Source: Linnemannia hyalina (Eukaryota > Mortierellomycota > Mortierellomycetes > Mortierellales > Mortierellaceae). Taken from it: a DNA stretch of 64,000 nucleotides. The translations under genes and the position numbers were made by a program. A model generated the notes under the pieces. It was not told where the DNA came from and searched no databases. It saw nothing but the letters and a program-made list of their open reading frames with translations. Positions 1 through 11,195 of the stretch are shown here, piece after piece. The first letter of the stretch is position 1. Each line of letters begins with the position of its first letter. Where the stretch lies: positions 558,001 through 622,000 of the forward strand of contig JAHRHY010000004.1 of NCBI GenBank assembly GCA_019671135.1, given 5' to 3'.

Positions 1-2
1 AG

Positions 3-1643
3 CACATCAGTTCTAAGATTGTCGAACACCCCACCGATTCGGACACCCTCGAGCTCGGCTTCACCTTCTCCTTCCCTGTCGCCCAAACCGCCATCGATGC
101 CGGCATGTTGCTCAGATGGACCAAAGGGTTCAATTGCCCTGGGGCTGTTGGCAATGATATCGTACAATTGCTTCAGGAGGCTATTGACCGTAACAAGGTC
201 AACGTTCATGTTGGTAAGCAATTGAGGGGATGAACAAAACAGCTTTTTTTCTTTTCTTGACGCATGTGTACTTTGCAGCTGTCTTTATTTTTTTCCCCGT
301 TATTTCAGGCACCGACTGTCATTCATTCCGCCAAAACAAACAAAGACTGGTCCTTCCCTTCCCCACTTTACATTTCTCGAACTAACTAATCGTGGCGTAC
401 TCTTTCATGGTACAATAGCCGCCCTGGTGAACGATACCGTTGGCACGCTTCTGGCACATTCCTATAAGCACCCCAACACCTTCATCGGGGCCATCTTCGG
501 AACAGGAACCAATGGTGCCTATGTCGAGGCCACCCGCAGCATCAAGACCATGCCCACCCCGACTGCTAAGGAGATGATCATTAATATCGAGTGGGGCAAC
601 TTTGACAAGGACAAGCGGATCCTCCCCGTTACACCGTTTGATAACAAGCTCGACCGCGAGTCCATCGTATGTTTCTTGAGAGTTCTTGAACCATGTATTT
701 GCCAATCAAATGTTCTGTTGTTTTTATCTCTGTCAATGCTTTCTAATTGGGGGGGGTTTTTTTTTTTTTTTTTTTCAATCTTGCAACTCTGCCCTTTATG
801 ACTAATAGAACCCAGGAATCCACATTTTCGAAAAGATGATCTCTGGAATGTACCTGGGAGAAATCACCCGCAACATCCTCCTCCACCTCATTGACCACCG
901 TCTCCTCTTTGACGGCACCTCGTCCCAAAAACTCAACACCCACTGGTCATTCGAAACCAAATTCATGTCACAGATTGAATCTGATACCTCCGCAACCCTT
1001 ATTCCTATCGCCCAAATTCTGGAACAGGAGCTGGGTATTTATTTAAATACCCAGGTTGATAGGGAGATTGTCAAGGCTGTGTGTGAGTTGGTCGGAAGGA
1101 GGGCAGCACGGTTGAGTGCCATGGCGACGGCAGCGGTTGTGAGGAGGGGGTTGTCGGTTGAAGGACACTTTGCGGGGTATGGGTACCCTCTGAAGTTGAG
1201 TGAGGGGGACCATGTCATTGGGACAGCAGCAGGTGTGAATAAGAATGAAACGGCCGCGGAGGAAATCCATGAGAAGACGGACTCGGTGGCCGAACATGGT
1301 GGTAATCTGCAGCAGATCCATGTGGGGATTGATGGGTCGGTCTTTGAGCACTACCCGCATTTTGAGGAGCGTATGGTCGAAGGGTTGACGGAGCTGTTGG
1401 GATCCCGTGCTAAGGATATTGTTGCCCTCGGCATCTCCAAGTATGTATTGTTCAAACTGTGAGAGCGTTTGTTGGTTTTTGGGTTGGTCTGCTTGACTAT
1501 AATTGTGTAAGATATGTGACCTTTCTAACGCAGCTTCTTGTTTTTTTTTTGCTCCTTGGAAAACATCAAATAGAGATGGATCAGGTGTTGGCGCAGCATT
1601 GGCAGCATTGATCGCCACCAAGAACGCTGACCACTCTTGTTAA
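3..1643 (+). CDS. HXK: hexokinase, 5'-truncated by the window edge
   Basis: ATP-dependent hexose phosphorylation, the first step of glycolysis (family knowledge). Four exons are visible: 3-213, 419-666, 809-1440 and 1574-1643; introns start GTAAGC, GTATGT and GTATGT and end in TAG, and reading phase is kept across all of them. In order the protein shows GFTFSFPV, LLRWTKGF, a glycine-rich IFGTGTNGAYVE loop, NIEWGNF, FEKMISGMYLGEI, IGVDGSVxEHYPHF-like VGIDGSVFEHYPHF, and the terminal DGSGVGAAL adenosine-binding segment followed by a short tail and TAA. About 385 residues are present, so roughly the first 100-110 of a normal 480-500-residue fungal enzyme lie outside the window. I see no break. 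Whether it is a hexokinase or a glucokinase isoform cannot be decided from this part. Confidence 0.95.
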
Positions 1644-1718
1644 ACATGGTACAAACACCATCGAAGATCGAACAAAGTAGGTTTGCGGAGAAATATTAAT
1701 AAAAATAAGGATTAATCT

Positions 1719-2159
1719 ATTCTCACAGGGCTGTGTGGCCTTATTCTCACAGGGTAATATCACATCCATCAATGTAAAGTCCAAAAACGCAATATGAAGT
1801 AGCCCTTTCACTTTAGATACCTATTGTGCCTCATAAAGAGGTGCATCGATTGGTATAAGAATGGACATGATTGGGGTTCTGGTTCAATGAAATATTGGCA
1901 TCAAAGTCTTTGTCAATTATAGGACCATTAGATGGTCAAAAAAGTTAAATTTGGTCGAAGAAAGCAGGAGTATGAAGGTGGTAGGCCATGGCAACAATAG
2001 TTAGGATGGCTTCAGAGGGTCTTGAAGTGATTGCGAGCAGTTTGAGAAAAAAAAGTAGAGAAACTGTTTTTGCACAAAGACCATGTCACCTTCTTCATGC
2101 TAAACCCATGTAAATTTTTAGGACCCTGTGAGAATAAGACTTCACAGGGCTGTGAGAAT
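1719..2159. repeat. pair of 36-nt inverted repeats in the hexokinase/A1 intergenic region
   Basis: The 624 bases between hexokinase and A1 hold no gene. Two 36-nt blocks, 1719-1754 and 2124-2159, are inverted copies matching at 31 of 36 positions. Each is built from two TTCTCACAGGG-like words around a short spacer, and weaker A/T-rich similarity extends outward. The genes on both sides converge here, so the pair may shape 3' ends. It could also be the termini of a decayed foldback element. Confidence 0.55.
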
Positions 2160-2267
2160 AACTTCATCCTAAAAATAATAGCAAAAACAAAGTTATGGAG
2201 TAGGAAAAAAAAAAACGGAGAGGTGGATGTTTATGTATATGAATGGTATATCTGCGTCGCCGTTCAA

Positions 2268-4174
2268 TTAAGCACAATAAGCCGGCGGCGCGTCAAGATC
2301 ATCATGTCTCGCAGAAGGCTGAGCCACCCTATGCTGCTGTTGACTATATGGCACCCTAGGTGTCGTCAACTCAATCGCCTGCCCTTGCGACTGTCCCTGC
2401 ACCTGATACCTCGGCGGCTCATAGAACCCGATTCCACCATTCGGTCCTAGTCGCCTACGCGCGTCAGCCCTCTCAGCCTCCAAAGCCCTCAACTTCCAGT
2501 TCCTCCCCTTCTTCACAACATAATAAACCAAAAACACCACCATCATCGTCCCCGCCATCCCCCCCAGAATTGCACCCACACGCCCCCGCGAGTATTGCTC
2601 TTCAGGCATATCCCATGGCGGTGCCAATGCGATTCCAAAATGACTATCATACGGCGCATTCACCCACACCGCGCCCGCATTTTCTGTCCGACCGAATGTG
2701 TTGGAAGACGAGTTTCCGGAGAGGTTGATTCCATAGATGTGTCCTTCGGAGGAAAGAGAGATTCCGAAGTGGAAGGTGTTTTGGATGACGGGGGAGGAGT
2801 AGGAGATTTCAATTGGGGAGTCAGTGGTGTTATATTGGGAAGTGACGAAGAGGTAGGGGCGGAGGGGTGTTGATAGAGAGGTCGAGGTCGAGTTGGTGGT
2901 GGTGATGGGGTAGATTTGAGAGGTTTTAGGTGTGGTGATTGTGTTGTTTGTTTCGAGCAAGTTGGATATGAAGTACATCTGTTTGATTGTTGTATTGTCG
3001 ATACAGGGTATATGTGCGGACAAAAGAAAGTTAAGACAATAAGACATTAATAATAAGGTCGGTAACAAATGGTTAGCAGGAGCTTAGATGTTTGTTTTTC
3101 CCTTCGTGCAACCAAAAAAAAAAAAAAAAAAAAAAAAGACTTTGGGTCAAACACAACTTACAGAATTATCACCAATGCATGCAAGGAACGAAATGCCGTT
3201 GCGAACTCCAGGGATGATATGTTTGAGGGTCAGACCCGGTAAGGCATTGGTGGAGATGTAGCTAGGAATGGAAGCATTTACGTCGGTGAGGGGGTAGGAT
3301 GTGATTGTGCCTGCTTCCTCGCGGTAGACGTGGGCGTAGCCTTGACCGAGGCTCATAAGCTTTGGCGTCTGGGGCTGTTTATTTTTCGAGAGAGAACAGT
3401 TGAGATGCATGCATGTTTGTACCGAGGAAAGGAAAGGCAATGGGAGGAGTTAGAAAATCGGTATTTTCACACAGGTAAAAGTCGACAAAATGAGCGAGGA
3501 AATTCGATATGTAGATCCTAAAATAAAAAAAAACTTACAAAGGGAAGGGAACTGTTCATGTTCCATGAGGCGAAGGTATCATTCGAGAGCGAGTCATTAG
3601 GCCCATAGGATCCAAATAGGAGCTTCCCGTCTCCTCTCATAACGGCATGAATGAACCTCTCCTTCACAACACCCTCAGCCGGTCCTCCTTGGACTTTGAC
3701 TCTTTGGTCATAATAAATAGCTGCATGTGACATAAAGTAGCCCGCATTGAGGTAATCGTTCCCAGCTCCAAACGGTTCCCATCCCGATGATCCACCGACT
3801 TGACTGCTACCATTAGCGCCCTTGACACCCGATGCTGGATCAAACTTGATACCGGTCCACACGGTCGAACCATAGTTTTTATACGTGGGTTTTTGGACTG
3901 CCAGGGCGGTAAAGATGCCCGTCCGAGAGACGGCACAGTCGACGAAATCAGTGCTCTGGGCCCAGAAGTAAGGAAATTCCTTGGCCTGGACTATGGAGAC
4001 GATTATCCATTTGATTCTTTTGAAGGAGGTTAGGTTGAGTTCTGAACGGACGAGGAGGAGGGAGGCATCTTCGCGAGTGAAGTTGTTGATGCCGTCAATG
4101 TAGGCGCTACCGATTCCGTAAACGATTGTGTTATTTGGATTGACGGCTAGGCAGTCGAGTTTGATGATTCCCAT
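2268..4174 (-). CDS. A1: single-pass membrane protein of the clustered MG-start family
   Basis: Function unknown. Three exons keep phase 0: 4174-3539, 3368-3162 and 2978-2268 (about 517 aa). The start is the MGIIKLDC methionine because all paralogues here begin Met-Gly at this point. The ectodomain (about residues 1-410) has many N-glycosylation sequons, the family motif DCAVSRTGIFT and the block SEGHIYGINLSG, which pairs with AEGYYGITLDG in A2. A transmembrane helix (about 413-435, ending VVFLVYYVV) is followed by KKGRNWKLR, so the positive-inside rule puts the N-terminus outside. The cytosolic tail is Gln/Pro-rich and ends in a PPAY motif. No cleavable signal peptide is visible. No frameshift was seen, so it is probably functional. 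Acceptors for exons 2 and 3 are inferred from phase and paralogue alignment. Confidence 0.8.
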
Positions 4175-4212
4175 GGAGAGTAGAGGTGGTTGGATGAAAG
4201 AGTGCAAAGGGA

Positions 4213-4284
4213 GGAGAGAGAGAGAGAGAGAGAGAGAGAGTGAGAGTGAGTGAGAGTGAGTGAGAGAGAGAGAGAGAGAGAGAA
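4213..4284. repeat. (GA)n microsatellite in the A1 leader
   Basis: About 72 bases of GA dinucleotides with a few GTGA interruptions lie 40 nt upstream of the A1 start codon. On the coding strand this is a CT-rich leader, the kind of pyrimidine-rich stretch that precedes most genes in this window. Confidence 0.9.
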
Positions 4285-4814
4285 AGAGAAAGAGAGAACA
4301 AGTACTGTTTTCATATCAGATGGAAAGCCGAGAAATTTTAATTTTTGGAGGGTAGAGGTGGTTCCTGGAAAAATGGAATGACGAGATCTGGCTCTCTGTG
4401 TGCGTGTGATGCATAACGCCACACAGTCCGCCCCATTCACTTCTGTCGCAGGGGAAAGAGGCATCGTGTAGACCTGCACTCCGCATCCATGGAACATTCT
4501 TCAGGTATCATGTATCAGCATTCCTCCTGGATGCCGCAAGATATCAGCCACATACGTCTTTATCTCTTCATCTTGTGAAAAACATACGCGCATTGACCAG
4601 TCCACTCTCTTCCCCGGGTTTCTTGTCTTTTTTCGACCAAATGCATGTGATTAAGGGCCATTGGTTCAGGGAGCCAGAACGAGAATGGTAAAATAAAACA
4701 TCCCTATGGCCCACTTCCTGGCACCGCTCACCCAAAGGTCGTTCGCATCCACAGCAACAGCCAGCCGAGGTTGACCTCTCTCACCCTAATAAATAACAAC
4801 AGCGCAGGACAACA

Positions 4815-5380
4815 ACAGCACCAACACCGATGAACAGGACGACTCCCATACGGACATTGACGACCAGGAGGATTACTTCGAAGTTCTCAACCTACAAGAC
4901 ATCGCAATGTCTTCCTCTTCCTCATTCTCATTCATCACTACCAACAACACCAAGCCCAAAAACAATGTTAACAGACCCTACGGCCTCAAATTCTGCGTCT
5001 ACCCCTCCAGAACACCCCAACCTTCTCCAACCTAGACTTTGTCCTCCGTGACCAAAAAATGAAAACCATCTATTTCAAAACCATCGACCGATCCTTCGCC
5101 GCCTCACAATGCCTAACAACTTTGCCACACCAGAGGCTGCCACAAAGACAACCTTTTTTCCCACCATCTCGAGCTCTCCCCAGAGCTAGGCGAGACTGCA
5201 GACGGTACGATGGTGATTGGTATCTGTCATCATCCGCCGTTGGACGTAGCACTGTTGGATTGTACTGATCAGGCGGGGTAGTATGGGTGTTCGGAAATAT
5301 TTTTTAAGTTGGCGAGTAGGATTGATGGAGCGGAATGTGCGAATGGGGTCTTTTTAGTGGAGTCCGAGGTTTCATGTACA
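4815..5380 (+). pseudogene. decayed protein-coding remnant, family not recognised
   Basis: Coding-like sequence is spread over all three plus-strand frames. One frame reads an acidic stretch (DIDDQEDYFEVLNLQDI) and then NRPYGLKFCVYPSR before a stop near 5031. A second continues SNLDFVLRDQKMKTIYFK from about 5035. A third reads GTMVIGICHHPPLDVALLDC near 5200-5265. The pieces make sense only if several frameshifts are assumed, so I read this as an old broken gene rather than small genes. It lies between A1 and A2 but shows none of their motifs. Alternative: chance open reading in composition-biased DNA. Confidence 0.4.
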
Positions 5381-5400
5381 CTCAGGATCCCAGGAAATAA

Positions 5401-6119
5401 ACAATTGATGTTTGATTTCCAAGACTCGTTTGATCATCGTCCCTGGATTCAGGGACGATCAGTAAACCCTTCTCAGGAACGATCACCAACGTATTTCACA
5501 GCAGCAAAATCTTGTCCAAAACAGTCGGGTGACAACACCTTCATCTCCTGAGACAGACGACCTTTTTATCAGCTATCACAAACGCCATTAAACTTTGATC
5601 CATATATTGACTTTTTATTCAGGCCCTCTGATCAGCCACGGCTGAGAACTCTTCGAGACAATTGCAATTGAACGGACGTCTAGAATGAACCGGGGGACGG
5701 CAATGATACCCTTGCGTAGATTCTTGGCAACAGCCCACGGCGCACACCATGCCTTTGTAAAACTCTCTTTGCTTACATACAAGTGCTGTTTCCTCTGATC
5801 AACCTTCTTGTAATAGAAATGGGCCAGCATGTTTTGTTTTTTTTAACAAGAGAATAGGGTCCCCGCATACCAGCAACAAAGAAAAAAAAACAAAGTTTTG
5901 GCCCACGCCCATGCTAATGATGGGCTGTTGTCAAACCTTATTTTTCTCGTTTTTAGAATTTGAGTGGCTTTTTCCTCGGTATCCATTCAGTCTCCTACTC
6001 TTCAACTCACTTTGATTCCGTTGTTTTCTCCCCCTCTTCTCCCTCTTCTCCCTCTGTTTCCTAAACCCCCGTTACTTCTCATTTTCCTCCTCCTCGTCGC
6101 ATTCTTCTTCATCATTATC
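5401..6119. other. intergenic stretch and A2 leader
   Basis: No gene is supported. A near-repeated CTGGATTCAGGGACGATCA / CTCAGGAACGATCA motif sits at 5443-5492. The last 150 bases are a strongly pyrimidine-rich leader ahead of A2. That leader is open in the A2 frame and would add a hydrophobic extension starting at 5964. Confidence 0.5.
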
Positions 6120-7963
6120 ATGGGCGTCGTCGACCTTGACTGTATCGCCTCAAACCCAAACTCGACAATCCTCTACGGAATCGGTAACGGCGAGGACTCC
6201 GGGGGTGAGGTTATCACCACCATTTATCGTTCCAACATCAATCCCGCCAATGCCACCGATATCAAATGGGAACAACGGCGTTCGGCCTTCTCTCGCAATT
6301 CCGACACGCCCGGTGCCCAACCTCATTTCAAGTACTCCCGGTTTGGCGGCGTTGATTGTGCAGTGAGCACCTCGGGTGAATTTACGGCCTTCTTTTATAA
6401 CCCAGTGTTCGCAGTGACGGGGAGCGCTAGACCGGTGCCGATGGGGATTCGGCTCCATAATAATTGGATGCAGCCGACGCTAGAAATCTATGGGTCGACG
6501 ATGTATGGATGGACGAATCAAAACTTTGTGCACCAGTCGTTTTATATCGAGAAGGATGGGGTCGAGTCGGTTGTGCATGCTGTCATGGATGAGACTGCAT
6601 CGGTGATTCGGTTTGGGTTGGTCGACAAAGATACGGGCTATCTCCAGTTGGCTGCCATCTGGAAGCTGGTAAGATTCAGGGCTGAACCAACGTCACGTCA
6701 ATTGACTATTTCATTGGTAATGTCATGTCTAAATATATGTCTACTGTATCTACCCCTTTTTAACCTAAATAGGTCGACGGGAGGTTCATGGTAGGGGAGC
6801 TGACAGATAAGATCCCCAAGCTTCCTAATCCAATGTCAACAACGTTCGCCATACAATACTCCCCAGCGCCAACCATCAACACCGACCAGAGGCACATGGT
6901 CTACCAGAACGGTAGTCTGTACCTTTATTCAGATACCACAGGCCTCATCTCGTCGTTCCCGTTCTCAAGCCCTCTCACAACTCCAACACAAAAGGATTTT
7001 TTTCAAGCAACTCCCATCCCAACCAGCAGGAGGAACATGTTCTTTCAAGGAATGAGACAAAACTCGTCGTACCTCGGATACCTGGCACGAGTGGACAGTC
7101 TTATCGATATTGAAGATGATGTATGATATCTTATTGTTATAGGACGCTTCTTTTTTGGGTTTCGTGGGGCAAGTAACAAGCACTAGCGGCTAACAGTTAT
7201 TTCTACCTCGTATTAATATGTATTTTCTTCTTTCTGATAGTCGCTGAATATCAACATGACTATGCAGCTCTCAACAATTGAAGTCTCCTTCGACCTCACA
7301 GTTTCTCCCACTACCAAAAGTACAACGCGCAACGCCACGATGGACCGCTATGGAATCTACAAGGACGTGGCTTACCTCCAGACCATGGGAGGGCAACTCC
7401 CAGGCCAAGTGCCCTTTGCAGTCGGTCTTACGGCGGAGGGGTACTATGGCATCACACTGGACGGGACGTCCATGGGAAGCATGGTCCCTTTTGAGGATCG
7501 TTCCTCCATCATCGAGGGGGTAGAAGACCGATACACCCGAAGTCGATTCCGGAACCACGACCAACAAGTCGTCCCCGGATACAAGGAGCCTATCGAGTTG
7601 TCCGCAGGGGAGATTTTTGGTGTCGTCATGGGGGTCATTTTTGGATTCCTAATACTGCTGTATCCCATCGGTAAATTCAGCAAATGGTTGGAGAAGATTC
7701 GATTGGATGATGAGAGGCGGGCGGTGGAGAGCGAGTCGTTTGAGTTAATTGCTAGGTTACGGCATGCCAATGCACAACCCAGTAGCGATCCTTCTTCAAC
7801 GACAACAGCAGTAGGAGGAGGAGGAAGAATGGAAAGATTGCCGTTTGACTCGTCTTCGGCCAACACTACCTCCCATACTCTACTGAATGACCTTGGGCTT
7901 ACAAGACACCCTCGACCTAATACCGTTATTACCATTGGAGATGGTGTGGATGAGTCGGTTTAG
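6120..7963 (+). CDS. A2: single-pass membrane protein of the clustered MG-start family
   Basis: Function unknown. Exons 6120-6668, 6773-7120 and 7241-7963 all join in phase 0 and give about 539 aa. The protein starts MGVVDLDCIASNPN, matching A1. The ectodomain contains VDCAVSTSGEFTAF and AEGYYGITLDG, both shared with A1, and several sequons. The transmembrane helix is at about residues 424-443 and is followed by KFSKWLEKIR, giving an N-out, C-in prediction. The roughly 95-residue tail contains LTRHPRPNTVIT near the end, a motif shared with A6 and A7. An in-frame methionine at 5964 would add about 52 mostly hydrophobic residues. I prefer 6120 because the extension comes from a CT-rich leader and is not conserved. 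It is intact and transcribed divergently from A1. Confidence 0.82.
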
Positions 7964-8347
7964 GGTCGTGTAGGTGTAAATACCCGATAGCCATTTTTGT
8001 TCCTTGTATGATACATTAATACCATTCCTGTACCCATGGATATTTATTGTCTGGATGGGGGTCTTTTTGTTCGACATTCATCATCCTGGCGGCAATCGAC
8101 AACGTCGTACGTCTGTTATTGGGAGTATGTTGGGTTGTGAGTTTGATGGTCGCTATCTTGCCCATGATCATGGTCTTGGTGGCGAACTGGTTTGTAAGTG
8201 AGGGGATGAAATAATAAGAAAAGGGAAGAGTAGAAAAATGTCGCACGTGAAATGTGGCTGATGGTTCTTTTTCACACGCTCCAGGGTCAAAAACTCGCGT
8301 TCATTCTTCCATCCTCTGCACCTTCTTTTCCATCTTCTTCAACTCAC
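7964..8347. other. A2 downstream region without a gene
   Basis: About 380 bases with no supported coding sequence. The second half becomes pyrimidine-rich just before the small reading frame at 8348. Confidence 0.4.
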
Positions 8348-8500
8348 ATGGACTTCAGCAATCAAGACGACCCCCATCAGCACCAGTATAGCCTCACGTC
8401 TCACTACAGACCTATTCGAACCTTACCGGCGAGACAAATTGTTGCACAAGATCAACCCACTCTCATAGACACCTTCTACATCTATGGTTTTTCAACATGA
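8348..8500 (+). CDS. 50-aa reading frame, possible 5' stub of a truncated gene
   Basis: The frame opens MDFSNQDDPHQHQYSL after a pyrimidine-rich leader like those of real genes in this window and stops at 8500, about 50 bases before repeat R1 begins. It may be the first exon of a gene cut by the R1 insertion, or chance. No family is recognised and no downstream exon was found. Confidence 0.25.
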   Translation: MDFSNQDDPHQHQYSLTSHYRPIRTLPARQIVAQDQPTLIDTFYIYGFST

Positions 8501-8547
8501 ACCCATCCTTACAGAGCAGACCTAACGTCTCGCTCTCCCAGGCACCC

Positions 8548-9487
8548 TCATGGACAAGGAAGCAGGAAAGACATCAGCATTTGGTAGCCTCACTCGCTCT
8601 ATCATGCCTTGATGTCTGATCGTGAAGACGACACACCCTCCCTCTCGTCATGGTGGTCTCTGCAGGCGGCCTCCAAGTCGTCTCGGAGTCATCTACCAGA
8701 ACCCCCCTTTGGTCCCCAGAAGAGCCATCGCTGGCGCATCAGAAACACCACAAAGGTAACTGGATTAATTTCCACTAAGGTTTCTGTTTGCATTCCCACA
8801 ACCACAAGAGAATACACGGCATCATGGGAATGTAAGTTGTCAGGGCGTCGCAGTACCTGCATGAAGTATCCCCAGTCCTTTGTGGACCATGGGGACTATC
8901 CCCTCTGAATGCTGCTAAATTGACTTTAGCAGTAAAGTCCCCACGTGCCAGCATAGTCAGGTCATCGCTAGCCCCGTTGATCTGTGCGAAGCTTGGCACA
9001 TACGACACGGAAGCGACAATGCCAAAGGGTAGACGAGTTGAACGCGGGCTGCGTACTGTCCGCTCTGCATCTTGCCCATGCTGAATAACAATTGGTCCAG
9101 CGCTGAGTTGGCCAATTGCTATCTCAGTTATTCTCAATTTTGCCGTGTTCCACCACTTGGGGAATGACTTACTTGTTACTGGTCCTAGCCTTTGGGTGAT
9201 GAACTAACTTTTTTTTTTTTATCTTTCTTGCTTATTTCATCTCCTATGCAACTCCTCGCCGACCCGAATACCCCCGAGATGGCTGTTCGACACACGGATA
9301 AGGATGGAGACAAGGACGAGTACAAGGACGTGGTGGATATTGGATGAAGATCTTCTGACAGGTAGGCTTTTGGACCATTTGGCAAGTTCAACTAATCCTC
9401 ATTATTGCTATTCCCGTTATGTCTTTTCTTCCATATGCGCAAAATGATGGATTGGGCGCGGACATTAGGTGACTTGACGCATGAATT
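8548..9487 (+). repeat. dispersed repeat R1, copy 1
   Basis: About 0.94 kb that recurs at 22215-23150 (inverted) and 24428-25345 (same orientation), with a short fragment at 63840-63890. Shared landmarks include the R1 start near GGACAAGGAAGCGGGAAAG, the central block with CCCAGTCCTTTGTGGACCAT, and the end with ATGCGCAAAATGATGGAT. It carries no long reading frame and no obvious terminal inverted repeat. It is probably a non-autonomous element or an old retroelement end, and copies differ by scattered substitutions and small indels. Confidence 0.8.
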
Positions 9488-10084
9488 TATTGATGTTATT
9501 CTTGGTATAAAAAGTGCGAGCCAAAGGCCTATTCAATAAAGCGAAGTTGATACTAGCGAAAAGCATACCCCATTCTCCAGCCTCACCGCACTAATCAACA
9601 TACACCCAACACACTCTCTTCAGAAAAACAACCAAGGAGGCGCAAGGGAGCGTACAAGGCTGGAGTCCTGTTCCTGTTTTTGTTTTGTTGTCGTTCTTGG
9701 AATCACTTTTGTCGAGGTTACTGCAGAACGGTTGGAGTGCGCGGATGACCTCTACAGTTCTCTCGAGCTGTTTTTTTTGTGAACATGTCCTCCTAATTTG
9801 CTGCTGTTTGAATAAGACCGGTGTTAATGACTACGTTGTCGGATTGCACGAGCTACTTGATGATCCCCGCCATGACCTTGACTTTACGCACGGGCATATC
9901 CACACACTCTATTTGTTGATGAACAAGAAGACGTTAGCGTCTTGAATGAATAAAAATCTCTACAGCCGGGCTTGTCGTCCTTTGCTCCGAGAATGTTAAA
10001 GATCTGAAGGAGTCTGTCTGATCCTTTTGTCCCGTCTCATGGTGTTTTGTATTTCATTTGCCTTGTCATTGTCTTGACCCAATT
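9488..10084. other. anonymous stretch with an isolated TATA-like box
   Basis: A TATAAAAA word is at 9506-9513, but no supported gene follows it. Nothing else is recognised before the kinase fragment. Confidence 0.35.
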
Positions 10085-11195
10085 TTTTTTTTGCCACCAA
10101 TTATTTTCTTTGTAGCCTTTCTTTCATTCTTCTGCACGCATCTCTCTCTCTCTTTTTTTCCCCTCTTGTTTACTTACTGCTGACAGCGTCGTCAAGTAAA
10201 AGTATCTTCGGCCCGCATCATTGTCGACATACGCCTATTGAATAGAGAGATCAAGGACAGGTCTGGTTAGTAACCTTGAACGAAGCACTTGTATCCATGA
10301 ACAGGAATCGTTGGACAACGTCAAGAGAAACAAAAGCGGACAGCGGGAAATCAGGACCGGGATCACAACGAGCGTTATCCCCAAGGGCGTGACGTAGCCT
10401 CCACGCTCCTCGACCGGTTCGTCTTCCTCATCCTCGCCATCCTCGTTGTCCGAATCGTGCGACTCCTGAGGCTCTGGGGACGAGGCAGGCGCAGGCAGTG
10501 GCAGTGGACGTGGCAGTGGCGGTGGCGTGAGACGGTGACGAGGATGAGGGGGGGCAGGCCGAATGGTCCAATCGATTCTGGGAGGTCTATCCACCGGATC
10601 CAATCGGCGAGTTCCTGCGATTAATGTCCCTGGACGACGACCTGACGTTCCTGTGCCTTTCACCCAAGGATCTTGGGAGGTCTGAACCGTATGGGCACGG
10701 TGAGTTCATGTGTGCCATCAGCAACAATCATGTGTTCATAATCCCGTCGAAATTTTTTGAAGTCATGATCCAAGCGCGCATTCAACTTACGTCGCTTGCC
10801 CGTTCTCGTCTAGTGCGTCTGACAATCCCAGATTCGATACCAGGGCCTCCCGGGACGCCACCAACAAGATTTTTTCAGGCTTTATGTCCCAGTGAACTAC
10901 CCCCATGCTGTGGAGGTAGTTCAACCTGTGACAGATGACGCGAGCGAGGTCCTGGATATGGCGTCTTGACATCTGGTCCCAGTTCGCCATCTCGTGCTCT
11001 TGTAGGTTCTGTTTCAATGGACCATGGCCAGGTAATAAAGACACAAGGATTAGTTAACAAGAGTGACATCATGGACCGATGCTCACTCACAGATCGTCAC
11101 ATTTCCTATGGAAACAAGGCACAGGTGGCAGTTTCGTTACCATGTCCGCGAGATCCATGGCGATGCAACGCTAACCGCAGTAATAGAGCGTTTTG
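10085..11195 (-). pseudogene. scrambled fragment of the kinase gene (exon order 4-5-1-2)
   Basis: On the minus strand this segment reads the 3' part of kinase exon 4 (about 11190-11130), intron 4, the whole of exon 5 (11008-10791), and the start of intron 5. It then jumps at about 10695 into the middle of exon 1 (from the FRPTQDPW-equivalent), followed by intron 1, exon 2 and intron 2 down to 10085. Exon 5 keeps its exact 218-nt length, but the catalytic HRD has become HWD and IKPEN has become IKPEK. Exon 1 keeps GTSGRRPGTLIAGTRRLDP. The wrong exon order means this cannot be a simple truncated gene. It is most easily derived from two tandem copies with the middle deleted. It is non-functional. 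Confidence 0.85.

Noticed and set aside
5964..6119. Hydrophobic N-terminal extension of A2 (and similar ones before A3, A4, A5) as a signal peptide
   Set aside because: These come from CT-rich leaders that encode Leu/Phe/Pro/Ser in any frame, are not conserved between paralogues, and A7 has an in-frame stop at this position.
9685..9945. 86-codon frame after the TATA-like box at 9506
   Set aside because: Only a non-ATG start is available at its head, it is Cys/Leu-rich without domain features, and nothing supports translation.
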